From contig NZ_QNSE01000013.1 of assembly GCF_003315485.1 (NCBI RefSeq), positions 62,001 through 126,000 of the forward strand: a stretch of DNA of 64,000 bases. Direction: 5' to 3'. The position numbers were made by a program, and so were the translations under genes. A model generated the notes under the pieces. That model saw only the letters and a list, made by a program, of their open reading frames with translations. It did no database searches and was not told the origin of the DNA. This document shows, piece by piece, positions 63,581 through 64,000 of the stretch (the stretch's first letter is position 1; the number at the start of each line of letters is the position of its first letter). Source of the DNA: Marinomonas rhizomae. GTDB taxonomy: Bacteria; Pseudomonadota; Gammaproteobacteria; Pseudomonadales; Marinomonadaceae.

Positions 63581-63812
63581 CCCCCTTAAGTCGCACTGCA
63601 TCATTTTTCTTCCGCAAACAGCAACAACCACTCACAAAGCGTTACTAATAACAGGTAAACGATTAACAAATACCGCGTGAACATGACACTTATTACACAT
63701 TAAAGCCACGCATTACTGTGTAGAATTCAATTGTCTCTGTAGGAATATGCCTACACGATATAAGGGGAATACAGCAGTCTAAATGACGAAATCCCCCACA
63801 CGAGGAGTTGTC

Positions 63813-64000
63813 ATGTTTTTTACCAAACCAAAGAAAGCTATCACAGAAACTACCCCCCAAAATGAAGACACTGCTTTTATCAAAGCAATGGAAAAGTTTT
63901 GCGCGACGATTAACTTTTTACCTGACGGCACTGTACTAGATGCCAACTCATTATTTCTGGACACTGTAGGCTATTCATTAGCTGAAATCCAAGGTCAGAA
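63813..64000 (+). CDS. PAS-domain chemoreceptor (Aer-like), 3' end outside the window
   Basis: An open frame of 62 codons runs to the window edge. GAGGAG precedes the ATG by 6 nt. The peptide reads MFFTKPKKAITETTPQ and then a PAS start (FLPDGTVLDANSLFLDTVGY), the arrangement of PAS-PAS-MCP chemoreceptors in marine gammaproteobacteria. The signalling domain is not visible, so a PAS histidine kinase or diguanylate cyclase is possible. A short inverted repeat TGTAGG/CCTACA (63738-63755) lies in the 232-bp gap before it. Confidence 0.65.
   Translation, partial: MFFTKPKKAITETTPQNEDTAFIKAMEKFCATINFLPDGTVLDANSLFLDTVGYSLAEIQGQ

Overview
The window reads as chromosomal DNA of a marine, metabolically versatile gammaproteobacterium, most like Marinomonas or a related Oceanospirillales genus. 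That placement is an inference from moderate-to-low GC, the many TRAP, TTT and AEC organic-acid carriers, the five-step hut pathway and the protein sequences; no rRNA or housekeeping marker is present. Coding density is high and operons usually end in clear hairpin terminators. I see no tRNA, rRNA, insertion sequence, CRISPR array or phage gene.

Layout. 1-7 kb: stress and redox genes (msrA cut by the window edge, an outer-membrane barrel, nfsA, a peroxiredoxin, a D-amino-acid dehydrogenase, ibpA with a heat-shock promoter, a LysR/nfsB divergent pair). 6.9-11.1 kb: a LacI-regulated inositol-like cassette (binding protein, TIM-barrel isomerase, Gfo/Idh dehydrogenase) without its ABC permease. 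11.1-16.6 kb: an isochorismatase-fold gene broken by a stop at codon 3, a DUF924 gene, and a 1239-residue YobI/KAP-like membrane P-loop ATPase next to a lone NadS/HigA-like HTH gene; this is the most accessory-looking stretch. 16.7-24.5 kb: histidine utilisation (hutUHIG facing hutFD). 24.5-29.6 kb: an IclR regulon (eda, a P-loop kinase, a TRAP transporter) lying between hutD and hutC. 29.7-34.1 kb: hutC, a cytochrome b561, a membrane-anchored SRPBCC/GyrI-like protein, pepQ. 34.2-38.7 kb: a second LacI/dehydrogenase/isomerase/binding-protein cassette, again without a permease. 39-42.1 kb: a tripartite tricarboxylate transporter. 42.5-47.5 kb: a chemoreceptor of unusual topology, then arsR-arsH-acr3-arsC. 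47.5-58.1 kb: quinate/shikimate breakdown through protocatechuate 4,5-cleavage (quiC, a PcaQ-like regulator, two AEC carriers, aroQ, quiB-like, ligAB, a double-HTH LysR, ligC). 58.2-64 kb: an aldo/keto reductase, two-subunit pyruvate carboxylase with its LysR, and the start of a PAS chemoreceptor.

How it works together. Most of the window takes small carbon compounds into central metabolism. Histidine goes to glutamate and formate under HutC, whose likely operator (TGTATATACA) occurs twice in the hutU/hutF gap and, in near-identical form, at hutC itself although hutC is 7 kb away. Quinate and shikimate go to 3-dehydroshikimate, then protocatechuate, then 2-pyrone-4,6-dicarboxylate; later steps (ligI, ligJ, ligK) are not in the window. 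The kinase and KDPG aldolase probably handle a keto-deoxy sugar acid imported by the TRAP system.

The strongest new-looking signals are regulatory: four 14-bp IclR-type palindromes in two pairs of identical 19-bp pitch; a 16-bp perfect inverted repeat between LysR and nfsB; a 19-bp element shared by two promoters of the second LacI cassette; a palindrome in the promoter spacer of the solitary HTH gene; and a heat-shock promoter with a ROSE-like leader before ibpA.
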